Shown: in pieces, positions 24,329 to 36,938 of the stretch
Position numbering within the stretch: the stretch's first letter is position 1
Layout of the letters: each line of letters begins with the position of its first letter
The notes under the pieces: model-generated
Databases searched by the model: none
Told to the model about the DNA's origin: nothing
The model's input: only the letters and a program-made list of their open reading frames with translations
NCBI GenBank assembly: GCA_002110485.1
Contig: MOWL01000045.1
Coordinates: 744,001-808,000 of the forward strand
DNA: 64,000 bases
Source: Emergomyces orientalis
Lineage: Eukaryota > Ascomycota > Eurotiomycetes > Onygenales > Ajellomycetaceae
Direction of reading: 5' to 3'
Translations under genes and position numbers: made by a program

Positions 24329-25176
24329 ATGGACACTTTTCCTACGAAACCAAAGCAGAGATACCTCGCGCACGGACTTTCTGGCTGTGCCCTTTCTTCA
24401 GTTATTCTCTGTGTTGTTATCTCAATTTGGGGAGCATATCTGATTGGGTCGAGCCGTTACCATCTGAACAGCGGCAGCCAGGCAAAAACCCCTATTCCAA
24501 CTCGTAGGTAGAACCCTCCACCACTCTTTAGAGGGGTGCATTCAGCGATTTCACCCTCAAGGGATTTGCTTTACTGAAAGAAAACTCCCATTTTCTTCTG
24601 TAGTACCGTTGCTTAAAGCGCCTGTTATTTTCGACCCGGATACCCGCTGGACAGGCTCAGACCCCGAGACCCACAAACTCTGGGAAAACGAGCATCTTAA
24701 TGGCTTCACACATTCTTTCGTCTTAGGTAACCCGCGGGAGTACGGTTTCAAGAAAGGGGTTCCTGCTAAAAAGGGTGGTGAGCGGTTTGGTATTAGCATG
24801 TACCATCAGCTACACTGTTTGGTATGTATGGCTTCGTTCTAGAAAAATGAAGTGATCAATGCATAAGTAATTATTCTTGCGTTACTGATACCCTCCCAAT
24901 TAGGCAAGCATTCGAATGGCGTATTTCAATCAGACAGATAATCATCAACATCGACGGGACGGATCTCATTTGGATATGAGGCTGTTAAACCTTCTCCACG
25001 TTGAGCACTGCTTTGATTATCTAAGACAGGCAATTCAATGTTCAGCCGATTCCACTGTTGAATGGGCACGAGTGGAAAGGAACGGGAAGCGAAAGGAAAT
25101 AGATGGCTGGGGCGTTCCTCATCATGAGTGCAAGGATGTGCGTGTTCTCGAAAAGTTTATCGCACAGCATCAATAA
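24329..25176 (+). CDS. UstYa/DUF3328 family oxidase
   Basis: A 221-aa type II membrane protein from exons 24329-24503, 24604-24821 and 24904-25176; phases close. A short basic head (PTKPKQRYLAHG) is followed by a TM helix around residues 18-40 (CALSSVILCVVISIWGAYLI). Both hallmark motifs are intact: MYHQLHCLASIRMAYFN, split by intron 2 right after HCL as in many relatives, and HVEHCFDYLRQAIQCSADST. The C-terminus, GWGVPHHECKDVRVLEKFI, is the usual 'W..H.C.d...' end. Expected to act on a secreted ribosomal peptide together with the UstYa protein at 21684-22850. The ATG at 24329 is chosen over the in-frame 24257 codon because it gives a normal cytosolic head. Confidence 0.9.
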
Positions 25177-27079
25177 AATTCGTCATATTCTCCTCTTTTC
25201 GGTGGTCATGCGGTGGAATACAGCGGGACTTTCTCCAGTGGATGTAAGGATGTTTAATTTTCGTTTGCTAGAGGAAAAGACGGGGGTAAAGCCCTTCAGG
25301 GTGAAGCAATACATTAAGTGAGCGAGCTGTTCAACAACCCCTGTGTCTTTTCCTTGTTTTCATAGATGAGTAATGCATGCAAGGTGACAATCTGACGGGT
25401 TTAGTATTCTACCTGTACTCCGTAGGCGGCGTCCAAATCATGTTTTTGGGGTGGTGAGAAAGGGAGAATATTAGCCACCCCAAAAAAACAGAACTAAATT
25501 GTAGGCCCTTCAGTTCAATGAAACCACCTGGTTAGTTACCTCGCGTGGATCTTTTGCTCTTTCTCACGAACGAAGGGGAACCCGTCGCTCTCTTCCTGCA
25601 ATTCCATCCAAAGCCACGTTGAACACCTGAAGTGTGTTACACTCGGAGTTATCAAAACCTCTGGTAGGATTCAGAACCGATGTCTATCGGGGAATTATAA
25701 AAGCGCGAAACAGCGATATGAGATCAACCCTGCTATATCTGAGAGAGGGTCAAGAATTGTTTCTTTCGTGCGTATGATTGCTCGTTTGGGCTCAGTCTTG
25801 CTTGACATTGGTTGCATCACTAACCACGCCAGTGCCATTTCCGGTGGTTTTTAAGCTGAGGAAATACCCACAGGAACTGCATCTCTGTGGATGTAGTGGG
25901 TAGAAAAACGGATACCTGATACGATTTCTGCATATAAAATACACACTACATAGTTACACACACAAGATCTCTTACTACACACATGGGCACTTTCGAAATG
26001 CACTCAATTCTCAACACATATAGATAATGAAAATATTGGGATTGTATCGTGCTACTAAATAAACTGCTTTATAATTGACAACCTCCCTCTTTTTCCCCCA
26101 AGTCTGTCTAATATTAGCCCTATTGGTTATGTGGAGGCAACGACGATCATTCCTGAGCCGAATCGCTTGGGGGCCTATTGTTTAGCAGATTTAGCTCTCC
26201 CGTCAAATTCAACGCAATAATCAGAACAAGCCAAGCGCCATCTCTAACACGAAGGTACACATTCGCATTGATAGCCAATTGGCGAGCACGCCACTAGTAT
26301 GATCTTCAAGGTTACCAGTGAAGGATTCATCACAAATCTCTTTCTTTGAGAATCTAGCGGGGAATCTAGCCATGTTGAATGGAAAATTAACAAGCATTTC
26401 GGTTGCAACGCTTTTTACCCCATACTACTCGGAACAATAGTGGCCCCACCCTGTAATCACGACCTGAGATCGAGAGACGGTTACTCTATCCAAGCCAGGG
26501 GGGGCCCCTACATGTTAAGTATCAACACCGGAAAGGGACGGCTGAAGGCAAGGCCCTCTCAAGGGTTCCGTCCAATGAAGTATGCACCGAAACGTCACCA
26601 AAGGTGCCGAGGATACGTCCGAATACAAGCGAAATATGAATAAATATCATCATCTATGCTTAAAAAACGCCCTAATGCTGACAAGCAACTGGAGCCCAGC
26701 AGGTCAAATCGTTTTAAGTGCTGATGGATTTGAGGGTTGGGGGCAAAAATGATTCAGGTTACAGCTCCATTTCACTAATAACTTTGTTGTAAACATTTCA
26801 AGTTTCCCACGGACCGTGTATCACCCGCTGGTTAGCCAAAACAAACCAAGCGGCCAATTTCCCCATGGCTAGGCAGGTGAACATGCGAACGCAATCCCAA
26901 ACTCTACCTCAAAATACTACTAAATAGATATCTGGATTAACCAATTTTGCAGGACAAGGGCCTTAAATCTTGTAGCTGTATAAGAGAAAATCAAAACCTT
27001 ACCCCGTCGCCTGTTTTCGTTGGCCTGCTCTGACGGTTACTCGTTTAAAGAACATAACCCAAGCGATCCGATCTTGCCG
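25177..27079. other. Spacer left of the bANK regulator
   Basis: No gene recognised. A full TACGGAGTA copy (as TACTCCGTA) is at 25416-25424. A single TGCTGAC box lies at 26676-26682, about 400 bp before the regulator's ATG. No P450, tyrosinase, peptidase or methyltransferase frame, as found in other dikaritin clusters, is visible here. Confidence 0.5.
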
Positions 27080-28306
27080 ATGTGGCAATCGTCAGGCGAG
27101 AACAAGATCGAGGAGAAAACTTCTCGAGAAGAACTCGCGGCGAAGGAGCGGCGACGTCTTCAGAATCGGATTGCTCAACGAAATCATCGTATGCACTCCA
27201 GCCCCTATCAGAAAAAGAAAGCTGACCATAGCTAAGTGACTCGACTAGGTAAAAAGAAAGCCCAACTGAACGGAAATGAGGAGCAAAAGCCACGAGAGCA
27301 CCCCATGGGGCATGTCGATGTGCGAAATCAGCCTAGCAACAGCGGCAAATATAACCAGCAGGCTTCAGAAGAGGACTGCCGGAATAAGCACTGTTCGTTT
27401 GTTCTTTCGCATTCCTCGCCCCTCGACAAGCCTCATTTGTGCGACACCTCGAATCTTAACGAGCATTATCGCCCCATCTCCACCGTCTGGTCTTACGACA
27501 ACCGAATATTATGCCATAACTCTCGCTCTTCCCAACATATCCAGGGCGCCAACGAGGTTGGCAGCGCAAGTGCGGCCCCAGAAACTGTATGGGGTGATCA
27601 AGGTATCCCTCAAAAGCCCAGCAGTGCCATAAGCACACAATTCGCAGAAGACGCCGGGAAGTTGAGCTGCCTGGTGACTAGCAGTCCTGGTTTTAATACA
27701 CCGTTCGATGGAACAGATTCTGATATCAGCAGCCCTGCAGCACAATCTTATACTGCAACCCTTGCTACAATTGAATCATGCCCTCCATTACCCTCTGCGC
27801 AAACACCTGTCTCCGAGGATGACCTCAGCTTGGTCGGTGTTCCTCCTGGATGGCCGGGAAATTTACTCGGCCCACCCAGACGACTCCGCTCTTATAGTGA
27901 GACCACGGGAAGGATTTCCCAAAACTATCCATTTTTCGTGCGTCCAGAGAGCCATTCGGAACCTGAGAGAAGCCAAGGTGACTCTGAGGGCAAAATGGCA
28001 CTCCACTTATCTGCAGAGAACGGCCATGCCAATATTGTGCGATGTCTCTTGGAATTCGGGTCCGAGATCGATAGGCGCGATAGATCCGGGGCTACTGCGT
28101 TGCATTACGCAGCTGGAACAGGAAATGTGGATGTTATAACAATCTTACTCGAGAGAGGCGCTGACGGAAATATCCCAGACCTGCAAGGACGGACAGCTTT
28201 GCACATCGCGGCAGAAAGGGGGCACGAAGCTGCTGTTAGGATCCTAATTCAATCAGGAGCTAGGGTAGATATTCAAATTCAAAGGAAACAAGTTTCCGAA
28301 CGATAA
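27080..28306 (+). CDS. bANK transcription factor: bZIP basic region plus ankyrin repeats (TOXE type)
   Basis: A 388-aa nuclear regulator from exons 27080-27188 and 27249-28306. The intron splits the basic region, and the join reads KERRRLQNRIAQRNHRKKKA, a canonical fungal bZIP DNA-contact surface. No leucine heptads follow; instead there is a Ser/Pro-rich middle (roughly residues 60-255). At least three ankyrin repeats follow: KMALHLSAENGHANIVRCLL, TALHYAAGTGNVDVITILLE and TALHIAAERGHEAAVRILIQ. A basic region plus ankyrins without a zipper defines the bANK class, known from the HC-toxin (TOXE) and apicidin pathways as cluster-specific activators. Its position beside the UstYa/precursor genes suggests it controls them. 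Upstream in-frame sequence has no ATG, so 27080 is the start. It ends soon after the third repeat, slightly shorter than TOXE. Confidence 0.85.
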
Positions 28307-30208
28307 AACACTGAAAATCAAGACCATCATCTTCGTTTGCTTCCATTCTTTCTTCTCCAACATCATCATGCTCAAACCTTCACATGCAGATAGGGGCTGC
28401 AGCCACGCCAGTTTTCTATACCCTGCCCATTATAGAAAGAGACATTTGTTGTTTAGTAGGGACTGGGCGGCAGTGTTTATAAATTCCAACCTCTTTACAA
28501 GCATTCAAGATGGCATACCTTATCTGGTTTTAGCGCGGTCAGTATTAGCAAGCTTGCGCTCATATGGTAAATGTTTAACACAACGTATATCGGCTTGAGA
28601 CATAAATTGACTTTTCAAAGTAGCTTCGGTCATTCTTTTCGAGGCTCATACGAGGCGACCGAAATTTCCGCTATTCCCGCACTCCCCAGAAGCAAGGCAG
28701 CCGACAGCGGAAAGAGGACTGGCAGTGTAGTGTCCGTATTGTAACTCCAGGGGAATCGGAGGTGCATTTGACAAAAATATCCATTCACACCTCTAGTCCT
28801 ATCTTTTAAGCATTTTCGCTTTGACAAGATTTGCATTTGCCTCTGCACGCTGTTTTTGGTTGGGCATGTCTATCTCATCCCCTTCCGGTCTTCGCACATC
28901 TTCGCCCAGTGTCCCTACCTCAACGTTTGTAACTCACCCCCGTTCAAGCCTTCGGATATTCGACAAGAATAGTATGCATGAGAGACAACTGAAATGAGAC
29001 CTGAGTGCTATATCCTTCGAAAAAATTGTTCAGGAAGGGGAAGAAGACAGAGTCCCCGTCAAAAGGCAAATAATCTGCAAAAGGGTCCTCGGAAACACGT
29101 ACCATGCAGACATCACAAGAATCGAAGCATTAATGTCAGGGGAAGGAGGCTAAAAACAATAGATATCCTAAGCACAACACACTCTCCTGTTTCAAGTGTC
29201 GCATACGCCGGGGGAACTTTTATTGAGGTGCTTCATAAACGCCCCCAGCGGGTATTTGGCAAAATACGAAGCAAAATTTGTGGATATCATCAAACAAGGC
29301 TCGCCAGGAGGCAAATGGAATGGTTCTGCCATTATATTATTTGAAGTCGCGGTCTTACTCCGACGACAAGGTTGCAGGGCGCTTCGGGTGCATAAGGATA
29401 CTGAAAGAACAAACTAATTGGCAGTTGAGTGAAAGAAAGCTGAAATAAGAAAGAAACGGCTTGGTCAATTTAAGGAAGCTTTCTGTGAGTATCCCAAACC
29501 TTGAAATTGAACAGCAGGACGTATGTAATGTTGAAGAAGTGAAAGGTTCAAATTGAATACTGTGAAACATGAGATTATCGCCACACATTCATTGGCTAAG
29601 ACATACACACATGTTCAATTGCCACACTAATTGCCACACGGCGAACTCCGATGGAATCTCCACCAAATACGCCCTCATCTTCGCCGATCTTTAATATATT
29701 CGCCATTACATTGATTTTTCTACAAAGTCAGAGGTATTCAGCTGAGAATATCACGATACGATCAATATAGCATGTAAATCACTCATATTATTGATGGATA
29801 GTTGTTGGGCAGCCTAAGATGGATTCACGGGTATAAATAGCCATGGAAAACCCATAGATATTTAGCTAGAGCAGAGCTCAGAGCACACAGACCACAATAC
29901 CATATATCTCAATATATTAATTCCTCCCTATATATGTGCATATTATGCTAGCTCCACTCTCCGTCTTATCCTCCGTTTCATAAATACCCTGAACCAGCCT
30001 AACTAGTTACAACTTTTTTGTGCTTACTAAGCATAATTACCCCTATCCAGGAAATTCAACCTCATATCCCCATTCAAATTTTTGTTAAACACATCACAAA
30101 AACCAAATATGCTTCATTGAGCCTACTAACACCGGTCAGTTTGTTGAGAGCACTGATATGGCCTTGTGCGTCACGCTTCAATCTCTGGTGCGCACTGTAC
30201 CGCTTTAT
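28307..30208. other. Spacer right of the bANK regulator
   Basis: No gene recognised. Overlapping frames near 28994-29417 switch phase and could be decayed coding DNA (for example KYEAKFVDIIKQG), but no family is apparent. The right part is AT-rich. Confidence 0.4.
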
Positions 30209-31347
30209 CTATGGCGATTTTGCTCCCCCTTGTGTTTCCAGCCACCCAATTACAGCAGACCCCCAATGGTCCCTCCCCTTATATTTCCCCACAGCGTCGG
30301 GCCAACTTTTTATTTCCGTCACAAGGTTGCTTAATTCTTCTAACGAGAGCTCTTCAAGTCGTGTTAGGGTAGTTTTCACTCCGAACACTATAGCCCTAGA
30401 CTTGGGTAACCTGCGAAATGTCTGTCTTTCGCGACGAATAAGAATATTCCCTGGCCGCGGCTCGACATCTCTGTGGCCGAGTCCAACTGGCTGAAAGAGA
30501 ATCGAACTCAGTGATTCACCAGCCTCAGTTACCTGAATGAAGTAGCTTGACCGTTCCATTGGCGAGCCCACTGTTAGTCGTGAGAGGAACCTGCAGCCCA
30601 ATTAGTTGAACTGAACTTTGATGGCCTATCTGGGGTTAGGGTAACAGACTTATTAACGGAGAATTCAACTTCTTTATGCCATAGAGGGACAGGCCCATGC
30701 ATTTGAGCAATGGTGCACCCAATTCTGTCCACGGCGCACCATCCAACTGGGAATAGACTGGCAGTTGCCGCTCTTACGTGCTGTCAGCAGGTGATCCATA
30801 CACTGCGCATGACTGATTGGACTTACAGGTAGCTTTCACCGCTGTCATTCTCTAAGAGAATACTGAGATCTTCCATCGCAAGTCGAGCTGCAACCTCGAG
30901 TGGCTCTAATTCATTGTTAGGATTACCGAGGCAGAATACCTCGCCTGTCTTCGTGATCTTTACTCCGTCCTTGCTCATCTCAAATATAGCAGGGTATCGA
31001 CCACATAGATATGTCGCGACTTCGTGCAATAACTCCTCGCATGCATGTTTGGCTTCGGGAAGACATTGGAAGACATTGACTCTTTGAGTCCAGAAAAGGG
31101 TGTCGCGCAACTCGTGCTGCTCCGTATAATTTTTGTCGATCGTCAACCAGTTATGTTGATCAAGCCTTTTGAGCCCCATATTGGTGCGGTACCTGGCCCT
31201 ACCCTTGACTTGTTCAACAGGATAGGGAGGCAAATTTTCTAAATCAAGGCTTTCTTTCCTCGTCCCCCCTTTGGATTTCAGTAGCTGCCGAATAATTTCA
31301 CCGAGGAGAATAAGAATGACGAAAAGGAGTTGCAAAAAGATTGACAT
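30209..31347 (-). CDS. DUF3445 protein, haem-dependent oxidative N-demethylase-like
   Basis: A 341-aa protein from exons 31347-30827, 30772-30650 and 30590-30209. Phases close, and the joins restore family phrases: SLFPVGW after intron 1 and EFSVNKFLSRLTVGSPMER across intron 2. Intron 2 uses a GTCTGT donor. An N-terminal TM helix (FLQLLFVILILLGEIIRQLL) anchors it. Next come ARYRTNMGLKRLDQHNWLTI, the Pro-rich IAQMHGPVPLWHKEV and RRERQTFRRLPKSRAIVFGV, all characteristic of DUF3445 (PF11927). A bacterial member was described as a haem-containing oxidative N-demethylase with a PAS-like fold; fungal substrates are unknown. A longer form starting at 31461 would add 38 residues. It lies 2 kb right of the bANK gene and might be a tailoring enzyme, but this is only proximity. 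Confidence 0.85.
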
Positions 31348-32651
31348 ATTGACCTGCCAGACGTTGGTCTCAATCACTCGCAAGATTCGAGGCACAATTT
31401 GACGGATGCTGGTTTTCTCAAAGACGATGAAGCGACGATGAGTTGAATCCCTCCAGGTCATGTTGCTTTAAAATAGCCGGAAACGTCCCTCTGAATTAAC
31501 AATAGGGTCTTCTTTATCATTTTTTCTTCTTTCTCGTTATTCTGTGTACTTTCTCTCATTCTAAAACCTAGAAGATATTGCCGACTACCCAATCCATCCA
31601 AAGGTTAAAAACCCTTTCTACTGGTAGGATTGATATGGATTTTTGGCGGCCACTGCGGTAGTCCAACTCTTTCCAAGCCTGATATGCATAATTCCAACCC
31701 TCAGTTTAAAATCGAATGACAGCACTTAATCCGCAAAAAGTCCGTACGCTAGAGGCCCTGCATTGCTATTTGTGGGCCCTCTGCAGCGCCAAAAAGGCTG
31801 CTCAGAAGTATCATATTGTTTGGTTTTTATCACATTGGTTTGGCTTCGCTGCATCGACAAAGATGACGTACAAGACAAGCCATTATACGCGTGATAGAAT
31901 AACTTTTACTCGTTCAAATGTACCACGGGGAAAAAACAAACCAAAATGTAACCATATAGAAAATAGTTACCGATGACAAATTACTGGGATTGATCCGCAG
32001 CGCTACATTGCTCCGATCTCGTTTTCTCGCATGAACCAAGGATCATTGTAACTTTATTTTTGCGCCATTTCGCCCTTTTCCTTGATTCTTATATCCCCCC
32101 GCATTCTCTTTCTCGAATGGCGCGGTTGCCGCCAATCTCTGTTGGTCCCTCCCTCTTCATGCCCTCGCAATGAAAAATTAAATCGATACGACAGAAGTCG
32201 TTTATCCTCTTTTCAGGTCTGCTATGTAACGATACCTACCTGTCGATGTGGTTCGTTAGTTTCCTTCCGTCCAGCTGGCTGGCATTTGCTAGTTGAACTA
32301 CCCAATTGTTACAGATCAGAAATCTGGGGGTCGACGGCTGCCTGGGCCTGTGGCAGGTGCGGACGATTGGCCCTCTTTTCAAATTCTCCATTGTAGCGCG
32401 CTAATTAGTGCAGGGTTGACGCCTTTTTCAGTTGCCACCATATCCCAGCGGTTCCTGGACAACGCCTTTTGGGCCAACCTACTCAGTAGTTAAAAAATGA
32501 TCCACGATCGTCGCAACACACAAACGCCCACTGATTGCCAAAACAAAGTTTCAATGGCAGTTTTTTTGCCCTAGCATCCTCAAATCCAGATCCTGAATAC
32601 GCCAACTTTTATACCAAACTTCTATTGCATCCTGCGATTCTGCAGGCACGC

Positions 32652-32698
32652 AAAAAGAAAGAAAAGAAAAGAAAAAGAGAAAAAAAGAAAAGAAAAAC
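32652..32698 (+). repeat. A/G microsatellite
   Basis: Irregular AAAAG/AAAG units similar to the tract at 19368. Confidence 0.85.
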
Positions 32699-33738
32699 CA
32701 CAATGCGACAACTTAACCAGCAAGCAGTAAATGTAGACTTTTTTGAAAGAACTTAACTCCTGACCGAGAATGGAGGCAGGTGGAGAAAAATTAATCTATC
32801 CCACACGACTCGCCGTGAAGAGTGGATACTGTGAGTGTTTAAACCTCTCATATCAATATTATTTTGTTGCGCCTTCTTGTATTTTTGTCGCTCTGGGCGG
32901 GTAATAGCACAAGTCATTTTTCTTCAGTCTTCCAGGAAGCGAGAAGATTGGAACAAATAATGACCATATACGCCTAGAACCTGGAAACGTCGAAATTCCC
33001 CGCAGGCTACCCACCCAGAAACCGGCTATTTTACTTTTCCCGAATTCAAGGGTGATCGTTCCCTGAAGGCCAGGTTTGACCGGCCTTCTATTTTATTTTA
33101 CTTTTCTTTGTCCCTCGGCTTCCCCGCCAGTCCATTCAGGCTCTCCTCCCCCACTCCCGCGTGTTTACCGCTTGTTGAAAAGTTCATGTATACGTCAGGG
33201 CAAAACGGGACAGACCGCCATCCCCCCGGTGGCAATCGAAATTCAGGTCTCCACGCTTTTGAACTGACATTCTGAACGTTGTTCGAGGACTAAAATCCAT
33301 AACCCAGTTAGGCACATCGAACTCCGCTGGAAATAATTTCCAATCGGCACTGCAGTATTTGCTCGGTTGCACCCTGCATACCTCAATGGCTGTTGAAACA
33401 TCCCTGTTTAACAGAAACAACGAATCAAAAATTGTACGGAGCCTAACTAGATGGTTTTCAGGGTCTAGTTTAACGATAATAATATCAGTGCCGAAATTTC
33501 CTCAATTCGAGTGCCTGAACATCGCGCGGCTTTTGACAATGACAGCCGTCCCCTAGGCATTTTGTTTTGTTTTTCTTCTCCTCCCTGTCAACTTGCAGCA
33601 ATATATCAAATCACAATACCAGGTGGCACGTCTTCAGTATTTTAGATTATTTCTTTTTTTCTCTTTGTCTCGACCAATTCCCGCCTCCGCGCAAATGGGG
33701 AGACAAACGCGAGAAAGTGGATATTTATGTCGGCCAAC

Positions 33739-33759
33739 CACGGGGCACGGGGCACGGGG
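33739..33759. repeat. Tandem heptamer CACGGGG x3
   Basis: Three perfect head-to-tail copies of CACGGGG, followed by a degenerate fourth (CATGGAG). Confidence 0.9.
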
Positions 33760-34249
33760 CATGGAGTAACGACTTCAGACAGTGGTAATATTTTTCCATC
33801 ATATTCAACTTTGTTTCGTTTCAGCTTCGTGTAGCTCCCAGGATATTAATGGAACAGTTCGTTTCTTGATTCGCACGTTTGATATCATTTCGCCCACCCC
33901 CTCTTTTTCCTTTCTCTGAGGCACCATGTCGGGGACAATTCGCCCCTAGGAAAGAAAGGGACCGATATCAAAAGGACCATACCCCGGATTTGGGCAGCCG
34001 ATACCTCTAAGAGGACCCACGTCACAAATTTGACAGATTCCTCCGTAATCTTCTGCTTTTTTTCATTACACCTACCGCGTTCTCACTCTTTTGTCTCCGT
34101 TCTGTCCGCGTTGCAACCAGTCCATTGTGTTCACCATGATGATATATCATGTTCGTATCGAAATTGCCTGGTAGAACAAAGGCGAAAAGTAACTTATTAC
34201 GGTGTACTCTGTGCAGGTTATCCATCTGCAGCGATTACTATCAAATAAA

Positions 34250-34269
34250 CCCCCCCCCCCCCCCCCCCC
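34250..34269 (+). repeat. Homopolymer run of 20 C
   Basis: Uninterrupted C20; prone to length error in sequencing and assembly. Confidence 0.9.
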
Positions 34270-36938
34270 ACCCTTGCATCCCTTTTACCCTACCCCCTAT
34301 TTTCCCTTGCCGGAAAATTGCGGTTCTATCAACTCTTGTAACACGCTTCTTGTACAAAAGTTTTCTTGGACTTCGGGAGTGTATAATCACCATGTAGAAG
34401 AATATTTACTCTAAAGTGAGACGTTTTCTAAATTATACAATTTTATAATTTTCATTGAAATAATATTCAAATGATAAATTGAAATATAGTAGGAAATGAG
34501 AAAAAATCTTTCCAAAATTAAGAGAATATTTTGTGATTGTGTGCAGAAGTCTTCCTCGTTCGCCAATCTACCTACTCCCTGCCCCGCTGCCACTGCTGAT
34601 ACTGAGCTTTTTTCATACAAAGATTATTTATGATTTTGTGGGTAATTTGGGAGATATGTATATGGGATAGAGAATAAACATAATAAATTATGAATAGTTG
34701 AATATAATCATAGTCAGTAATGTGAAAAGATAATGATGTGTGATTAGCCTGCATTCTGGCCAAATTAAATGATATCCTACCCCGTACCTTCCCTGTCTAT
34801 ATTTATATCTAGAGTTTAAATGATAGAAAATATATAATATTTCCACAACCAGCACATTTTAAATCCATGATTCTGGATGTATCTTCTTTTTTAAACTTTT
34901 GTGAAAGCTACCTTGCTACAAGGGCGGATCTACCAATTTTTTTTTTTTTTTTTTTGAAATGACAAACCTGCAGCTGCTCGTGAACCAGAATATATTGCTC
35001 TAGCGTCAACTTTCCAATAACTTCAACCTGTAAATCACTATATTATTTCATAAACTCTCGATTTACGTTTAAAACACCATATCATTTATCGTAGACCTAG
35101 TCTTAGCAGTCATACGTACTGCACATAGCTCAGCATGTTCACGTCGTTACATATTAAAGAGATCACGGAGAAAATAGTCACCAGTGAATACGCCCGCTGT
35201 CCCTGCCAGTAGGAGGATGTTACACTTTCTTGGAGGATAATAACAGTGGCGATGGGTATACTCCCGTCCTTTATCGGACTGCAAGGATGAGAATCGAGAG
35301 AATATACCTAGGTGCCGAGGTACATCCGTAATTTCCTCCAACAGGCAATCGAAGGGATATCTCAACTATGTACGAGGCAAGTTACTTCTGATGCGATATA
35401 ACTCCAGCCACTCCGATCTTGCACATGGCGTTTGGATAATATAATAACTCTGCTGCACGATGGTTACATCCATAGGTGTCGCCAGATCTTTGACCAAGCC
35501 AGGGCTCCGGAGCCGCCCTTCTCCAATTCATTACGAACCCGAAGCTTCATTTCGGTAGCCGGGTAAGCACAGCAAAACCGACTGATCCTCTAACAGGGCA
35601 TGTTCATAGACGACTAGATAAAATCTGAGAAGATGTTGACCACGCGCCTTGAACAAATTTCCTGGGGTATTCGTTGGAGAACCAATGGTGGAATCCGTCC
35701 TTGAGGGTGAAGAAAGGGGCATGGGGTGAGACAAAAGCCGAAAATTTTGCTAGAGCCACAGAGGAATTGGCTGTGTCGGTTTTTTATCGGTGGCACCGCA
35801 TGTCCTGCTGATTCATGCGTCCTAAGCCACATCAGATAGGGCACGGACGAAGAAAGTTGGCATTTGTTTAATACTAGATTTAAGCGTCATGCTCGGAATA
35901 ACTATCATAAGCTGCAAAGGCAACTGAGCAGAAATATATGAAAATATAGGACTCTCACTACCAAGGTAATGATGGGAGGAGTTTCAAATCCCTTTTAAAC
36001 TTGAAAGTATCCGCCTATTCTCTCAGAATGTGTCAGCTCTGACACGGAACGGGATACACTAGGAGCGACAACATGTCGACAAGACAACACCTGCTGCATG
36101 AATTATAAGAATGAGTTCTATCTCAGGCAACTCTGCGATGATATTGTTCCCTTCTTATCAAACAAAAACGGGGGGAGGGTGGAGGAGGGAGTATTGTGGT
36201 TATATCGTGTCTATTTAGTATCCTATGAAAAGCAAAGTATATAGAAGTATGTCAAATAAACAAAAAAAGACAAGCCAAAAAAACATAGCCGGACGAAGAA
36301 AGAAAAATCACAAAACTGCGAAACTGTCAGAAATTGTCACCGGAGAAGAGTGAAACATACTAAGATTGAAATTGGCAGAAAAAGATTTCCTTTCAAACAC
36401 AATTACTAGTTCATCGATCAAGAATAAGTACCGTCTTCACGAAGGGAGAAAAGGGGCAAGAACGAAATGGCACAAAGGGGAATATAACAAGCAAGGAAGT
36501 ACAATGATAACCAGGAGAGTTTGCTACCTCAAAAGGGGAGAAGGATAGAAATATGGAATATCAAGGGCAAAATATAGGATGCATGGAGAAATTTTGTAGA
36601 TATAGGAAGTGAGTAAATGTTTTCGAAGTATCAAAATTGGGGAGGGCCGAGCAAATAGCCAGTAGGAAGGGTCAACCCAGGAAACAAAAAATCCCAAGGT
36701 AACTATGACAATATTCATATCCCCTGTATTTGAATGTTGGCATGTCAATGGTGGGAGGCTGACGGAAAGTAGCTAGCAAACCGGATGCCGTACGGAGGCC
36801 GAGAGTTGGACGTGTTTAAAGGAAATATTCATGGTCACATCATAAGGTGTTTTCGTTTTTGTTTTTGTAGACTCTCTTTGTCGGCAGGCAAAATTTTCAG
36901 GAATCAGGCTGCAACCAGCAGTAGTAATAATGGGTAAC

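Larger units (their letters stand above)
31348..36938. other. Gene-poor AT-rich region of 5.6 kb
   Basis: No gene could be supported. Low-complexity tracts include an A/G microsatellite (32652-32698), a run of 20 C (34250-34269) and 19 T (34937-34955), and a perfect CACGGGG triplet repeat (33739-33759). Minus-strand frames at 35147-35844 show no recognisable domain. The first ~400 bp are the promoter of the DUF3445 gene. Confidence 0.5.

Noticed and set aside
30018..30494. 158-codon plus-strand frame
   Set aside because: It is antisense to the conserved last exon of the DUF3445 gene, which explains its openness.
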